From contig URTN01000025.1 in the NCBI GenBank assembly GCA_900550795.1, positions 1 to 8,421 on the forward strand: 8,421 bases of DNA. Reading direction: 5' to 3'. The DNA is from an uncultured Mollicutes bacterium. Lineage in GTDB: Bacteria; Bacillota_I; Bacilli_A; RFN20; CAG-826. A program made the translations under genes and the position numbers. The notes under the pieces are model-generated. The model made no database searches. It worked only from the letters and a program-made list of their open reading frames with translations, and had not been told where the DNA came from. Below are positions 1 through 6,165 of the stretch, one piece after another (the stretch's first letter is position 1; every line of letters begins with the position of its first letter).

Positions 1-153
1 AAGCTGGTAGGTGAGAATAGCAAGATTAATAAAGAAAATGTAGAGACTCACTTCCATTTAGGGTATGGAAACGGAAAGACATTGTTAAAAAGACTAAACG
101 CAATGAATATAGATAAGAAACAATTGGAGGAATTTATTAATGGATGCAAATAG
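1..153 (+). CDS. rnmV: Ribonuclease M5, C-terminal fragment (5' part outside window)
   Basis: The window opens inside a reading frame (frame 1) that runs 50 codons to a TAG at 151-153. Its translation includes HFHLGYGNGKTLLKRLN at about residues 17-33 of the fragment, which resembles the conserved C-terminal end of RNase M5. In that family the segment reads roughly LGYxNGKxLLKRL and follows the Toprim catalytic domain. RNase M5 matures 5S rRNA from its precursor in low-GC Gram-positives. The Toprim domain is outside the window, so activity cannot be judged. The frame overlaps the start of rsmA by 14 bp, and rnmV directly before rsmA is the usual Firmicutes arrangement, which supports the call. 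The identification rests on a short C-terminal motif plus synteny. Confidence 0.8.
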   Translation, partial: KLVGENSKINKENVETHFHLGYGNGKTLLKRLNAMNIDKKQLEEFINGCK

Positions 154-949
154 ATATTTTGAAGAAATAGAACAATTAAAATTCCTGGCCAAAAAGGAAG
201 TTGGCCAAAATTTTCTTATCGATAAAGAAAAGGCGTCCCTTATTGTTTCTAGTCTTGAATTAACTGAAAAAGACAATGTTTTAGAGATTGGTTGTGGGGC
301 TGGTTCGTTGTCTTACTATTTATCTTTTGGACCTGCAAAAGCAACTCTTGTTGATATAGATGAAGCTATGATTACCAAGCTAAAAAGTGATTTTCAAAAC
401 AATGAATTTTTAAAAATTGAAATGGGAAATGCGTTGAAAATCGATTATTCATCTTATTCTAAAGTTGTTGGTAATTTGCCTTATTACATTACGTCTGCCT
501 TAATAGAAAAGGCTTTACTAGAAGCAAAGAACGCGACTAGATTTGTTTTTATGATTCAAAGGGAGGCAGCGGATAGAATATTAGCAAAAACAAATACCAA
601 GGATTATTCTCCTTTGAACATTCTTCTTACTTTAAGAGGGAAGACAACAAAACTATTCAATGTTAATAAGAATTGCTTTTCCCCTCGTCCGCACGTTGAC
701 TCAACGGTAATAAAAATAGATTTAGATACGAATTTTGATGAAAACATCCTTAAAGCGTATAAACTATCTCAGTCGCTATTTTTAAAACGGAGGAAAACAA
801 TCTACAATAATTTGAAGGATTTATTAAAAAATGAAGATAAAACGAAATCCTTGCTTCAAGAATGCAATATTCCATTAAATTATAGGCCGGAGCAAATTTC
901 CCCTGAGCAATATCTTCTTTTATCAAATAGAAAACAGTTATTAAATTAA
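140..949 (+). CDS. rsmA: 16S rRNA (adenine1518-N6/adenine1519-N6)-dimethyltransferase RsmA (KsgA)
   Basis: The 269-residue protein has the normal length for KsgA/RsmA, which uses S-adenosylmethionine to dimethylate two adjacent adenines in the 3' terminal hairpin of 16S rRNA during 30S assembly. Visible motifs are VGQNFLIDKE (21-30, motif X), VLEIGCGAGSLS (47-58, SAM-binding motif I; Cys replaces the commoner Pro in GPG), VDID (71-74, motif II acidic residue), VGNLPYYITS (110-119, the NLPY catalytic motif IV) and FSPRPHVDSTV (180-190). The basic LKRRKTIYNNL at 216-226 is also typical. The start at 140 is set by GGAGG at 126-130, nine bases upstream. It overlaps the rnmV end by 14 bp and is followed by ispE after 10 bp, so it is probably translated from one operon mRNA. 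Nothing in it looks damaged. Confidence 0.96.
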   Translation: MDANRYFEEIEQLKFLAKKEVGQNFLIDKEKASLIVSSLELTEKDNVLEIGCGAGSLSYYLSFGPAKATLVDIDEAMITKLKSDFQNNEFLKIEMGNALKIDYSSYSKVVGNLPYYITSALIEKALLEAKNATRFVFMIQREAADRILAKTNTKDYSPLNILLTLRGKTTKLFNVNKNCFSPRPHVDSTVIKIDLDTNFDENILKAYKLSQSLFLKRRKTIYNNLKDLLKNEDKTKSLLQECNIPLNYRPEQISPEQYLLLSNRKQLLN

Positions 950-959
950 GGATTTACAT

Positions 960-1817
960 ATGGACATTAAGTCATACGCCAAGATTAATCTTTCGTTAAA
1001 AATATTGGGAACATTAGATGATGGGTATCATGAATTAGACATGATAAACCTTCCTTTGGAATTGCATGATGTCATTGAAATAAACAAGATTTATAGCAAC
1101 GACACCTATATTACTTGCGATGATTTTCGTTTAATGAGTGCTAAAGCTAATCTATGCAAAAAAGCTACTGACGCCTTAAGAAAAGCATGCGGATTCAAAG
1201 AAAATTTCCTTATCCATATTCATAAAGAGATTCCTTTTGCTGCTGGACTAGGTGGTGGTTCTTCTAATGCTGCTGCTGTTTTAATCGCATTAAACAAGAT
1301 GCTTAAACTTAATCTTTCCGATGAACAATTATGTGAGATTGGATTAACAATTGGGGCAGATGTTCCGTTTTTCATCCATAACACCCCTTCTAGAGTTGGG
1401 GGAATTGGAGAAAAGAACGAACCCATTAAGCTATTAAAGCCTTTTTATGTATTAATTGTTAAACCAGAAGAAGGCTTATCTACAAAAGAAGTTTATTCTA
1501 ACTATAAAGGTGAGAACATCCGTATTGATACAGAGGGTGTTATAAAAGGTTTAGAAACTGCTGATGAGAATCTAATTGCTAGAAGTATCGGCAATGATTT
1601 AATGCCTCCTGCAGTCTATCTTTTGCCTAAAGTAGGGGAAATATATTCCTCATTAGTCAAGGGTGGGTTTAAAATAGTCTCAATGTCGGGATCCGGATCT
1701 AGCTTATTTGCTATGTCTTTTGACCTTAAGAAAATGAAAGAGGCCCAAAGGAAATATGAAAAGCTTGGATACATTTCCGTTTTGACTAAAACACTTATGG
1801 GAGGAGCTAATAAATGA
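960..1817 (+). CDS. ispE: 4-diphosphocytidyl-2-C-methyl-D-erythritol kinase
   Basis: This GHMP-family kinase phosphorylates the 2-hydroxyl of CDP-methylerythritol with ATP, a step of the MEP (non-mevalonate) isoprenoid pathway in the cytoplasm. The 285-residue length is typical. Visible motifs are SYAKINLSL (5-13; K8 and N10 of the AKIN substrate motif), PFAAGLGGGSSNAAA (92-106, GHMP ATP-binding loop), IGADVPFFI (131-139; D134 is the expected catalytic aspartate), RVGGIGE (145-151) and SMSGSGSSLFA (241-251, C-terminal GHMP motif). An AAGGA Shine-Dalgarno lies just upstream, straddling the rsmA stop. Its TGA stop overlaps the glmU start as ATGA, which suggests translational coupling and shows that TGA is a stop in this organism. 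rsmA-ispE adjacency is common in Firmicutes. Its presence implies that the host makes isoprenoids by the MEP route. Confidence 0.95.
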   Translation: MDIKSYAKINLSLKILGTLDDGYHELDMINLPLELHDVIEINKIYSNDTYITCDDFRLMSAKANLCKKATDALRKACGFKENFLIHIHKEIPFAAGLGGGSSNAAAVLIALNKMLKLNLSDEQLCEIGLTIGADVPFFIHNTPSRVGGIGEKNEPIKLLKPFYVLIVKPEEGLSTKEVYSNYKGENIRIDTEGVIKGLETADENLIARSIGNDLMPPAVYLLPKVGEIYSSLVKGGFKIVSMSGSGSSLFAMSFDLKKMKEAQRKYEKLGYISVLTKTLMGGANK

Positions 1818-2797
1818 ACAAACACGCAATAATTCTAGCAGCCGGTAAGGGCACTAGAATGAAATCCAAAAGAGATGAGATGTCTAAAGTCTCTTTCCCT
1901 ATTTTAGGCCGTCCAATGGTCAAATATGTTTTGGAAGCATTAAAACCATTAGGGTTTGAAGAAATAGTCACCATCGTTGGATTTGGTGGAGAAATGACTT
2001 CATCTATAGTTTCTAAAGACTCTAAAGTTGTCTGGCAAAAAGAACAAAAAGGAACTGGGCATGCCATTATGATGACTGCTCCGGTTTTAAAAGATAAAGA
2101 TGGCATTACTATTGTTTGCTGCGGCGATACCCCTTTGTTAACAAGTAAAACCTTAGGTGCTTTGCTAAAGGCACATGAAGAAAATGGCAATGATTTAACC
2201 ATTTTAACCGCACTTATGGATGATCCTACCGGATATGGACGTATCTATCTTGAAAATGGCCAAGTTAAGAAAATAATCGAGCAAAGAGACTGCACGCCTG
2301 AAGAAGCTAAAATCAATGAAGTTAATGCAGGGGTGTATGTATTTGACAATAAAGAACTATTTAGGGACCTGGATAGGCTTACCCCATCAAATGCCGCTCA
2401 TGAATATTATTTAACCGACGTTATTGGCTTATTCGCAGGAGATGGCAAGAAAGTTGGCTCGTTCTCAATTGATGATTTAGATGAAACAATGGGTGTTAAT
2501 GATAGATATCATTTATCAATCGCTGCTAAAAAGATTCAAGAAAGAATCAACAAGGAATTAATGCTTTCTGGAGTAACTATTGAAGATCCTGAAACAACAT
2601 ATATTTCTCCTGATTCAACAGTCGGAGTAGATACGACTATAAGGCCTAATACATTCATAATGAATGGTTCTACAATAGGCGAAGGAAACGTTATAGGTCC
2701 TAATACATATTTAGATAACGTACATATAGGAAACGATAACGTTGTTGAATTTAAAAATATTAAGGACATTGCCCTAAAAGATTCGGAAATGAAATAA
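1814..2797 (+). CDS. glmU: GlmU-type UDP-GlcNAc pyrophosphorylase lacking the acetyltransferase domain
   Basis: The N-terminal domain is a complete nucleotidyltransferase that makes UDP-N-acetylglucosamine from UTP and GlcNAc-1-phosphate. It shows ILAAGKGTRMKS (7-18, nucleotide-binding loop), SKVSFPILGRPM (24-35), QKGTGHA (78-84), GDTPLL (104-109, with the metal-binding Asp), GYGRI (140-144), NEVNAGVYVF (168-177) and GVNDR (227-231). A left-handed beta-helix starts near residue 253 with turns such as TTYISPDSTV and NVIGPNTYL, but the protein ends at 327 after an irregular tail (EFKNIKDIALKDSEMK). Bifunctional GlmU is about 450 residues. The missing part carries the acetyl-CoA site and the catalytic His (H363 in E. 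coli numbering). GGGAGGAG at 1799-1806 and the ATGA overlap with ispE fix the start. An intrinsic terminator lay close behind the stop before a mobile element separated them, so the short form looks settled. It is probably monofunctional. Confidence 0.9.
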   Translation: MNKHAIILAAGKGTRMKSKRDEMSKVSFPILGRPMVKYVLEALKPLGFEEIVTIVGFGGEMTSSIVSKDSKVVWQKEQKGTGHAIMMTAPVLKDKDGITIVCCGDTPLLTSKTLGALLKAHEENGNDLTILTALMDDPTGYGRIYLENGQVKKIIEQRDCTPEEAKINEVNAGVYVFDNKELFRDLDRLTPSNAAHEYYLTDVIGLFAGDGKKVGSFSIDDLDETMGVNDRYHLSIAAKKIQERINKELMLSGVTIEDPETTYISPDSTVGVDTTIRPNTFIMNGSTIGEGNVIGPNTYLDNVHIGNDNVVEFKNIKDIALKDSEMK

Positions 2798-2798
2798 A

Positions 2799-2826
2799 TA
2801 AAACGTTATTTGCAAACGGGTGATGA
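2799..2826 (+). repeat. Left terminal inverted repeat (28 bp)
   Basis: It begins TAAAACGTTATTTGC and ends GGGTGATGA. Every base matches the reverse complement of 3142-3169, and the match stops at the next inner base and the next outer base. Confidence 0.92.
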
Positions 2827-2869
2827 TTTTTAGTAATGCTAATGCTCATAAAAAGGGAGTAACAAAAGA

Positions 2870-2940
2870 CCTTTCTGAGACTAACATTGTTTTGGTACGT
2901 GGTGGTTCCGATGTCGGCCTCAGAAAGGCCGGATCACCAC
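2870..2940 (+). repeat. Overlapping dyads inside the element
   Basis: CCTTTCTGAG (2870-2879) is the exact complement of CTCAGAAAGG (2919-2928). GTGGTG (2899-2904) pairs with CACCAC (2935-2940), and TCCG (2907-2910) can pair with CGGA (2930-2933). CGGCCT (2915-2920) pairs with AGGCCG (2926-2931) around a CAGAA loop. The first pair is interleaved with the second, and the third competes with both for the same bases, so the region can form either a pseudoknot-like fold or a nested hairpin. Whether it has a function is unknown. Confidence 0.6.
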
Positions 2941-3141
2941 AATTATGAAAAAAAGGAAAATAGCATCCCGTCCTTTGAGCCGTTTTTCATGGTATACGAA
3001 ACGCAAGAAGGGCGAAGGTGAGAGACTCGTAGAATCAATCATCATCGATGTTCCTTTTCCTTAAAATGGTCATCCAAAAGCGCTACATGGTGCGTTATAG
3101 GGATACATTTGACTCAAAAGATGCGATGAAATCGAAATAGT

Positions 3142-3169
3142 TCATCACCCGTTTGCAAATAACGTTTTA
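3142..3169 (-). repeat. Right terminal inverted repeat (28 bp)
   Basis: This is the exact reverse complement of 2799-2826, running TCATCACCC to AACGTTTTA on the + strand. In RNA the two ends could pair to close a loop of about 315 nt. Confidence 0.92.
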
Positions 3170-3180
3170 AATAAATTAAG

Positions 3181-3207
3181 TGGCTAGCAAAAAACTAGCC
3201 ATTTTTT
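3181..3207 (+). terminator. Rho-independent terminator of the glmU operon
   Basis: TGGCTAG (3181-3187) pairs with CTAGCCA (3195-3201) around a CAAAAAA loop, followed by six T residues (3202-3207). The T tract is on the + strand side, so it ends transcripts coming from glmU. The mobile element now separates it from the glmU stop codon by about 380 bp instead of the roughly 10 bp inferred before insertion. Confidence 0.88.
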
Positions 3208-3250
3208 AAATTCGATTAACCCCCTACATCATATTTATTATTTAAATAGT

Positions 3251-3277
3251 AAAAAAGAGCCACCTTTCGGCAGCTCT
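3251..3277 (-). terminator. Rho-independent terminator of ppdK
   Basis: Read on the - strand, AGAGCTGCC and GGTGGCTCT form a 9-bp stem (two G-T pairs) closed by a GAAA loop and followed by a run of T (3256 down to 3251). It begins about 24 bp after the ppdK stop and faces the glmU terminator, so the two convergent units are insulated from each other. Confidence 0.88.
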
Positions 3278-3300
3278 AATTTGATTGTTTAACTAGCTAA

Positions 3301-5961
3301 TTACTTAGTGGCTTTTTCTCTTTCGTGAACGATGTTAGCTTGTGCAGCGGCAAGTCTAGCAAGTGGGACACGGAATGGTGAACAGGAGACATAATCTAGT
3401 CCAACGGCATCATAGAACATGATGGAGGCTGGATCGCCACCGGTTTCACCACAGACACCGACTACTAGGTCTTTTCTAGTTGCACGGCCACGTTCGACGG
3501 CAATCTTGACTAATTCGCCAACGCCTTCGACATCGATGGTTTGGAATGGATCGAATTCATAAATCTTCTTGTCATAGTAGTAATTTAAGAATTGTCCGGA
3601 GTCATCACGGGAGAAGCCCATGGTTAATTGGGTCAAGTCGTTGGTTCCAAAGGAGAAGAATTCAGCTTCTTTGGCAATGTTGTCAGCTTGTAAAGCTCCC
3701 CTTGGAACTTCGATCATGGTACCAACGTGGTAGACAAGAGTCTTGCCTTCCTTCTTCATTTCGTTTTCGACTGCTTCGACAACGACGTTCTTAGCAAACT
3801 TGAATTCTTTTAATTCACCGGTGAGAGGAATCATGATTTCAGGTTCAACATCTTTGCCCAATTCCTTGCTGGCTTTGATAGCAGCTTGGATGATAGCAGT
3901 AGCTTGCATACGATAGATTTCTGGATAGGCAACACATAGACGTACGCCGCGGAAACCCATCATTGGGTTAGCTTGTTGTAATTGATTGATTCTATCGCGA
4001 ACCTTTTGTTCGGAGACATTAAGCTTTTCGGCTAAGTCTTTTATGTTCTTGGCATCATCGATAGTTGGTAAGAATTCGTGTAGTGGTGGATCGAGTAAAC
4101 GGATGCAGACCATATCGTCTGGTGCAGACATATACATATGGTAGAAGTCGTCAACTTGATATGGGCGGATTCTTTCTAGGGCAGCTTCACGTTGTTCGAC
4201 TGTTTCAGAAAGAATCATGGAACGCATGTTAAGGATACGGTCATCGGCAAAGAACATACGTTCGGTACGGCATAGACCAATACCTTCGGCACCAAATTGA
4301 TGTGCATTATCGGCATCAAGTGGGGTGTTGCAGTTAGCACGGATCTTTAGTCTACGATACTTATCGGCCCAAGCCATCATACGGCCAAAGTCGCCACCTA
4401 AGTCGGCTGGAACCATCTTGATTTCGCTTTCATAGACGTAACCGGTGGAACCATTGACAGAGATAACATCACCTTCGTGATAGACTTTGCCGCCAATGCT
4501 CATGGTCTTTTCTTCTTCGTTGATTATGGCATCGGTGCATCCGGCAACGCAGCATTTACCCATGGAACGGGCAACAACGGCAGCGTGGCTAGTCATACCG
4601 CCTCTAGCGGTGACGATAGCTTCGGAATTAACCATACCGATGATATCTTCTGGAGAGGTTTCGGCACGGCAGAGAACAACTTTAACTCCCTTATCGTGCA
4701 ATTCCTTACATTCTTCAGCGGTGAAGACAATCTTACCGGTTCCGGCACCTGGGGAGGCTGGGAGACCTTTTAAGATTGGTTCGTGTTTCTTTAAGTCAGC
4801 TTCGTCGAAAGTTGGGTGGAGCAAGTCATTGAGTTGCTTTGGTTCGACTCTTAAGCAAGCTTCCTTTTCATCGATTAAACCTTCGTCAACTAAGTCGCAG
4901 GCAATCTTCAAAGCAGCTCTGGCGGTTCTTTTACCATTACGGGTTTGTAAGAAGTAGAGCTTGCCTTTTTCGATGGTGTATTCCATGTCTTGCATATCGT
5001 GGAAGTAGTTTTCCATTCTCTTGATGGTTTCCATGAATTGCTTATAGACTTCTGGCATTCTCTTTTCGAGTTCCTCGATGTGGAGAGGGGTACGTACACC
5101 AGCAACGACGTCTTCACCTTGAGCGTTTGGTAAGAATTCGGCATAGATCTTCTTTTCGCCAGTGGATGGGTTTCTAGAGAAAGCAACACCAGTACCAGAA
5201 TCTTCACCCATGTTACCAAATACCATGGTTTGAACGTTAACGGCGGTTCCCCATTCATATGGGATACCGTTCATTTGACGATAAACGTTAGCACGTGGGT
5301 TATCCCAGCTGCGGAAGACAGCGGCGATAGCTTCTTTTAATTGGACATATGGATCGGTTGGGAAATCTTCACCAAATGTTTCTTTGTAGTAGGCCTTGTA
5401 GGCTTTTACGAGTTCCTTTAATTGTGGAACGGTGACTTCGGTATCAAGCTTGTAGCCATTGTCTTTTTTGATTTGATCAAGCATGGCATCCATCTTGGTA
5501 CGTGGATGTCCTTTGGCGATGTTGGTGAACATCAAGATGAAACGACGATAGGAGTCCCAAGCAAATCTTTCATTGCCGGTTCCTTCGACTAATTCTTTAA
5601 CGGTTTCATCATTTAAACCAAGGTTAAGAATTGTATCCATCATGCCTGGCATGGACATACGGGCACCAGATCTAACAGAAACTAGAAGAGGTAATCCTTT
5701 TCCACCACCAAAGGCTTTTCCATCGATTTCTTCGATTTGATGGATGTGGGCGACAACATCGTCCCAAACGAAATCAGGAATCTTTTTACCGGATTCGTAA
5801 TAGAGATTGCAGGCTTCGGTAGTAACGGTGAATCCAGCTGGAATATTTACTCCAGCGGCAGTCATCTCGGCGAGACCGTTGCCTTTTCCTCCAAGAATGT
5901 CCTTGCCTAAATGGGCTTCATGGGCTTCTTTGAAGGAATAAACATATTTCTTTTCTGCCAT
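3301..5961 (-). CDS. ppdK: Pyruvate, phosphate dikinase
   Basis: The 886-residue cytoplasmic enzyme interconverts pyruvate, ATP and phosphate with phosphoenolpyruvate, AMP and pyrophosphate. In anaerobes it often works in the glycolytic direction in place of, or beside, pyruvate kinase. The domains are in the expected order. The N-terminal ATP-grasp region has GGKGNGLAEM (24-33), SVRSGARMSMPGMMDT (95-110) and QTRNGKRTARA (339-349). The swivelling phosphohistidine domain has ARGGMTSHAAVVAR (452-465), with the phosphorylated His at 459 and the Thr at 457 that regulatory proteins modify in plants. The C-terminal PEP/pyruvate TIM barrel has GTMIEVPRGAL (747-757), FSFGTNDLTQ (769-778) and VVGVCGETGGDP (833-844) with catalytic Cys837. 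The start at 5961 has AGGAGG (5967-5972) five bases upstream. Codon use leans to C-ending and CGT codons more than in the neighbours. No PPDK regulatory protein gene is adjacent. Confidence 0.97.
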   Translation of the reverse strand: MAEKKYVYSFKEAHEAHLGKDILGGKGNGLAEMTAAGVNIPAGFTVTTEACNLYYESGKKIPDFVWDDVVAHIHQIEEIDGKAFGGGKGLPLLVSVRSGARMSMPGMMDTILNLGLNDETVKELVEGTGNERFAWDSYRRFILMFTNIAKGHPRTKMDAMLDQIKKDNGYKLDTEVTVPQLKELVKAYKAYYKETFGEDFPTDPYVQLKEAIAAVFRSWDNPRANVYRQMNGIPYEWGTAVNVQTMVFGNMGEDSGTGVAFSRNPSTGEKKIYAEFLPNAQGEDVVAGVRTPLHIEELEKRMPEVYKQFMETIKRMENYFHDMQDMEYTIEKGKLYFLQTRNGKRTARAALKIACDLVDEGLIDEKEACLRVEPKQLNDLLHPTFDEADLKKHEPILKGLPASPGAGTGKIVFTAEECKELHDKGVKVVLCRAETSPEDIIGMVNSEAIVTARGGMTSHAAVVARSMGKCCVAGCTDAIINEEEKTMSIGGKVYHEGDVISVNGSTGYVYESEIKMVPADLGGDFGRMMAWADKYRRLKIRANCNTPLDADNAHQFGAEGIGLCRTERMFFADDRILNMRSMILSETVEQREAALERIRPYQVDDFYHMYMSAPDDMVCIRLLDPPLHEFLPTIDDAKNIKDLAEKLNVSEQKVRDRINQLQQANPMMGFRGVRLCVAYPEIYRMQATAIIQAAIKASKELGKDVEPEIMIPLTGELKEFKFAKNVVVEAVENEMKKEGKTLVYHVGTMIEVPRGALQADNIAKEAEFFSFGTNDLTQLTMGFSRDDSGQFLNYYYDKKIYEFDPFQTIDVEGVGELVKIAVERGRATRKDLVVGVCGETGGDPASIMFYDAVGLDYVSCSPFRVPLARLAAAQANIVHEREKATK

Positions 5962-5989
5962 TGTATCCTCCTAATGACAATTTAATAAA

Positions 5990-6003
5990 GGGTTTTTAAA
6001 CCC
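5990..6003 (-). promoter_or_regulatory. Small hairpin in the ppdK leader
   Basis: On the - strand this reads GGGTTTAAAAACCC, a 6-bp perfect dyad around two bases. It lies near the expected transcript start, between the candidate -10 and the Shine-Dalgarno. It could stabilise the 5' end of the mRNA or be an operator. No U tract follows, so it is not a terminator. Confidence 0.4.
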
Positions 6004-6012
6004 AGCGGATAA

Positions 6013-6043
6013 ATCTTACCACATATAGGGCCTTCTAAAGAAG
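6013..6043 (-). promoter_or_regulatory. Candidate ppdK promoter with dyad over the -35 region
   Basis: On the - strand TAAGAT (6018-6013) matches the TATAAT -10 hexamer at four positions and is preceded by TGG, giving an extended -10. The -35 position (about 6036-6041, TCTTTA) is a poor match to TTGACA. It overlaps a 12-bp palindrome, CTTCT-AA-AGAAG (6032-6043), that could bind a regulator. The start of transcription would be near 6006, leaving a leader of about 45 nt. Confidence 0.45.
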
Positions 6044-6140
6044 ATAAAATTAATATGTTTCTTATAAAGAAAAGCCTAAAAAAGAAACATGTGCTTTACT
6101 TTAGTAAAATAAAACTATCTTCATTAGGCGAAAATTTATC

Positions 6141-6146
6141 TATAAT
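6141..6146 (+). promoter_or_regulatory. Candidate -10 box of the sugar kinase gene
   Basis: TATAAT is a perfect -10 hexamer 19 bases before the ATG at 6166. The -35 region 17 bp further upstream (about 6118-6123, TCTTCA) is weak. A small dyad TTTAC-TTTA-GTAAA (6095-6108) lies just upstream and could be an operator. A transcript from here would start near 6152 and exclude the ATG at 6055. Confidence 0.5.
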
Positions 6147-6165
6147 TAAGCCTGGAAAAAAGAGA

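Larger units (their letters stand above)
2799..3169. mobile_element. MITE-like non-autonomous element, 371 bp
   Basis: The segment is bounded by perfect 28-bp inverted repeats and flanked on both sides by AATAAA (2793-2798 and 3170-3175), a candidate 6-bp target duplication. The flanks are AT-rich, so the duplication could be chance, and the outer boundary could shift by one base. The interior looks richer in G+C than the neighbouring intergenic DNA. It has no recognisable transposase, only short frames such as 2945-3064 (39 codons) and 3066-3140 (24 codons) on the + strand and a 42-codon frame on the - strand. It is therefore either a MITE mobilised by an insertion sequence elsewhere in the genome or an internally deleted IS. 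It lies between the glmU stop codon and the glmU terminator, where it would be transcribed as part of the operon 3' UTR. The family cannot be assigned from the repeat sequence alone. Confidence 0.75.

Noticed and set aside
1807..2202. A 131-codon - strand frame opposite the ispE/glmU junction
   Set aside because: It is antisense to two well-supported genes, has no recognisable motif, and would run against a tightly coupled operon.
2798..3169. Possible continuation of glmU, so that the element split a full-length gene
   Set aside because: No hexapeptide-repeat coding sequence appears after 3169; the terminator begins at 3181. The stop codon is also present in the reconstructed uninterrupted sequence.
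2799..3169. CRISPR array or riboswitch
   Set aside because: There are no regularly spaced direct repeats, the only long repeats are a single inverted pair at the ends, and the segment follows a stop codon rather than preceding a gene on its strand.
4477..4957. Long + strand open frames (98 and 156 codons) opposite ppdK
   Set aside because: They lie wholly antisense to a gene with intact catalytic motifs, have no ribosome binding site that I can see and no recognisable domain. They are explained by the codon use of ppdK.
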